A DNA stretch of 64,000 nt from Bradyrhizobium sp. 1(2017) (GTDB lineage Bacteria > Pseudomonadota > Alphaproteobacteria > Rhizobiales > Xanthobacteraceae): the NCBI RefSeq assembly GCF_011602485.2, contig NZ_CP050022.2, positions 1,508,001 to 1,572,000 of the forward strand. Direction: 5' to 3'. The translations under genes and the position numbers were made by a program. Below the pieces are notes generated by a model that did no database searches, had not been told where the DNA came from, and saw only the letters and a list, made by a program, of their open reading frames with translations. The first letter of the stretch is position 1; every line of letters begins with the position of its first letter. Below, one piece after another: positions 62,091 through 64,000 of this stretch.

Positions 62091-62134
62091 CATGCGCAGA
62101 ATATCACTTATAACCCCTGGTACGTGAGGCCAAG

Positions 62135-62407
62135 GTGATCACGTCGTTTCAGATGCGGGCGGCCCGGGCGCTGCTCGGCATTGACCAGAAAACCCTGGCC
62201 GAGCTCGCAGGCGTGTCGCTGCCGACCATCCAGCGGATGGAAGCCAGCACCGGCAACGTGCGCGGCGTGGTCGAGACCCTGATCAAGGTGGTCGAGGCAT
62301 TCGATCGGGCCGGCGTCGAGCTGATCGGCGAGCAGGCGCGCAGCGACAGCGGCGGGCGTGGCGTTCGCCTCAAGGAGCCGGGGCCGCCTCGGCGGGTGGG
62401 GGCATGA
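62135..62407 (+). CDS. XRE-family helix-turn-helix regulator
   Basis: 90 residues, with one helix-turn-helix (QMRAARALLGIDQKTLAELAGVSLPTIQRMEAS) and a helical C-terminus (VVETLIKVVEAFDRAGVELI). No extra domain. Start GTG 62135 after GTGAGGCCAAG; ATG 62153 would also keep the domain. It lies 106 bases upstream of the SulP gene on the same strand and may regulate it; such XRE-SulP pairs occur in other Rhizobiales. Confidence 0.87.
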   Translation: MITSFQMRAARALLGIDQKTLAELAGVSLPTIQRMEASTGNVRGVVETLIKVVEAFDRAGVELIGEQARSDSGGRGVRLKEPGPPRRVGA

Positions 62408-62513
62408 TCGGGTGTTGATCATGTTCGGGATCGGGATGAGCTAGCGCATCGTCGCACGCGCGTGCTGCACGATGCACCGGAGCATTGTGGGGCCAGCGGA
62501 GCACTTTGCTGAG

Positions 62514-64000
62514 ATGAGCATCACAACCGATCACGCAAGCGGGATGCCTCGGCTGCGCCAGCCGACCTTTGCCGAACTGTATTTGCCAAAACTCGTTACG
62601 GTCTGGCGCGAAGGCTATGGCGTCGCGGACTTTCGCGCCGACGTCTTCGCGGGCCTTACCGTCGCCATCGTCGCGCTGCCGCTGTCGATGGCGATCGCGA
62701 TCGCATCGGGCGTGACACCGGACCGCGGCCTCTACACCGCCGTCGTTGGCGGCTTCATCGTGTCGCTGCTCGGGGGCAGCCGGTTCCAGATCGGCGGGCC
62801 GGCGGGTGCCTTCATCGTCCTGGTCGCGGTGACCGCGGAGCGGCATGGCATCGACGGCGTGATCCTCGCCACCCTGATGGCGGGACTGTTTCTGATTGCC
62901 GCGGGCCTGCTCCGTGTCGGCACCTACATCAAGTTCATACCCTATCCCGTCACGGTCGGTTTCACCGCCGGCATTGCCGTCATCATCTTTGCGAGCCAGC
63001 TCCGCGATCTCTTGGGGATCGCGCTCGCGGGGAAGGAGCCCAGCGAGTTCGTTCCGAAACTCGTCGCGCTCGCCGGCGGCCTCAACACGATCAATCCATC
63101 CGCCGTCGCGGTCGCGATCGTCAGCATCGCCATCATCGCCGCCTTGCGGATCTGGCGGCCGTCCTGGCCCGGCATCCTGATTGCGGTGGTCATCGCTGGG
63201 ATGGCGACCGCGGTGTTCGCGCTGCCGGTCGAGACCATCGGCTCGCGCTTCGGCGGCATTCCGCGCGAGCTGCCCGCGCCGGCGCTGCCTGCCTTCTCGC
63301 TCGAGAAGGCGAGGGCCGTACTGCCCGATGCGATTGCGTTCGCGCTGCTGGCCGCGATCGAATCGCTGCTGTCGGCGGTGGTGGCCGACGGCATGACCGG
63401 GCGCCGTCACCGCTCCAATTGCGAGCTGGTGGCGCAAGGTGCCGCCAATATCGGCTCGGCGCTGTTCGGCGGCATCTGCGTCACCGGCCTGATCGCGCGC
63501 ACCGCGACCAACATCCGCGCCGGCGCGCACGGGCCGCTCGCGGGCATGCTGCATTCGGTCTTCCTGCTGCTGTTCATGCTGATCGCAGCGCCGCTGGCGA
63601 GCTACATCCCGCTGGCCGCGCTCGCCTCCGTGCTCGTGGTGGTGGCCTGGACCATGGCGGAGAAGCACGAATTTGCGACGCTGCTGCGTTCCTCCTGGGG
63701 CGATGCCGTCGTGCTGTTCGCGACCTTCCTGCTGACGATCTTCCGCGACCTCACCGAAGGCATTCTGGTCGGCTTCGCGCTCGGCGCGGTGCTGTTCATC
63801 CATCGCATGGCGGAGATGACCGGCATCGAGGAACGTACGCCGCTGGTCGCGGCCGATCGTCCCGACGACGGCAATGGCGAGCGCGTGCCTTACGATCCAG
63901 CGCTTGCGGTCGATCGCGACGTGCTGGTCTATCGCATCACCGGCGCGTTCTTCTTCGGCGCCGCCTCGGCGATCGGCAGCGTGCTCGACGGCATCGCCGA
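62514..64000 (+). CDS. SulP family inorganic anion transporter, 5' part
   Basis: At least 495 residues, running off the right edge. N-terminal ADVFAGLTVAIVALPLSMAIAIASGVTPDRGLY is the SulP signature, followed by GGSRFQIGGPAGAFIVLV and about ten helices; a STAS domain begins near residue 460 (DVLVYRITGAFFFGAAS). Substrates of the family include sulfate, bicarbonate and other anions. ATG 62514 is chosen; the start of the hydrophobic core is well inside. Downstream partner, such as a carbonic anhydrase, may lie outside the window. Confidence 0.9.
   Translation, partial: MSITTDHASGMPRLRQPTFAELYLPKLVTVWREGYGVADFRADVFAGLTVAIVALPLSMAIAIASGVTPDRGLYTAVVGGFIVSLLGGSRFQIGGPAGAFIVLVAVTAERHGIDGVILATLMAGLFLIAAGLLRVGTYIKFIPYPVTVGFTAGIAVIIFASQLRDLLGIALAGKEPSEFVPKLVALAGGLNTINPSAVAVAIVSIAIIAALRIWRPSWPGILIAVVIAGMATAVFALPVETIGSRFGGIPRELPAPALPAFSLEKARAVLPDAIAFALLAAIESLLSAVVADGMTGRRHRSNCELVAQGAANIGSALFGGICVTGLIARTATNIRAGAHGPLAGMLHSVFLLLFMLIAAPLASYIPLAALASVLVVVAWTMAEKHEFATLLRSSWGDAVVLFATFLLTIFRDLTEGILVGFALGAVLFIHRMAEMTGIEERTPLVAADRPDDGNGERVPYDPALAVDRDVLVYRITGAFFFGAASAIGSVLDGIA

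Noticed and set aside
62370..63803. A 477-codon minus-strand frame opposite the SulP gene
   Set aside because: The translation is a Gln/Arg/Asp/His-rich shadow. The plus-strand SulP frame is open to the end of the window and has clear family motifs.

Overview
This 64 kb window is GC-rich alphaproteobacterial chromosome, most probably from Bradyrhizobium or a close relative. The evidence is the high-GC third-position coding style, a type II lumazine synthase behind an FMN riboswitch, a form I aerobic CO dehydrogenase (cox) cluster, petP/petR-type regulators beside ilvE, and several families of short palindromic repeats scattered between genes. The organism call is inference from gene content; no rRNA or tRNA gene is visible. 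The left edge cuts an outer-membrane beta-barrel gene and the right edge cuts a SulP anion transporter.

Layout. 1-4.3 kb: end of a porin-like gene, a cold-shock protein, rlmJ, an RNase T2 and three small exported proteins. 4.3-9.1 kb: a minus-strand MarR / response regulator / histidine kinase operon, divergent from ilvE, then a DUF2314 protein. 9.1-16.5 kb: hisS, a 4-oxalocrotonate tautomerase, a FlK-like thioesterase, a homoserine-dehydrogenase-like oxidoreductase with a SAF domain, ybjN and proC, then the FMN riboswitch with ribH and an unusual low-GC gene of unknown function. 16.6-25.3 kb: the cox cluster, in the order MHYT-LytTR sensor, coxM, coxS, coxL, coxD, coxE, coxF, coxG. It encodes the FAD, iron-sulfur and molybdenum/copper subunits of CO dehydrogenase, the AAA+/VWA pair that matures the copper site, an XdhC-type cofactor protein and a CoxG-like lipid-binding-fold protein. 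CoxL carries the form I active-site loop, so true CO oxidation is predicted.

25.3-42.9 kb: an overlapping zinc-metallopeptidase / ATP-grasp ligase pair of unknown function, prs, a lipoprotein, an lgt / MidA-type methyltransferase / pgeF operon, a dienelactone hydrolase, ubiK, rplY-pth-ychF, tandem MaoC-type proteins, and a run of small or unknown membrane and exported proteins, including several of only 45-59 residues. 43-54.2 kb: a uvrB with long unusual extensions, small zinc/cysteine-rich proteins, a LysR regulator divergent from a TauE/SafE permease, a glutathione transferase, a DUF1800/DUF1501 pair, an IsdG-type heme-degrading enzyme and an aldo/keto reductase. 54.4-64 kb: a GNAT acetyltransferase, a PAS membrane protein, two tiny membrane proteins, a second glutathione transferase, aspartate aminotransferase with a strong terminator, a DUF992 protein, a divergent EF-G-like GTPase, and an XRE regulator followed by SulP.

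Most of the window is housekeeping or conserved core. The parts most worth a second look are the cox cluster with its MHYT-LytTR sensor and short CoxG, the metallopeptidase/ATP-grasp module, the EF-G paralogue with an altered G3 motif, and the inverted-repeat leader at about 41.0 kb.
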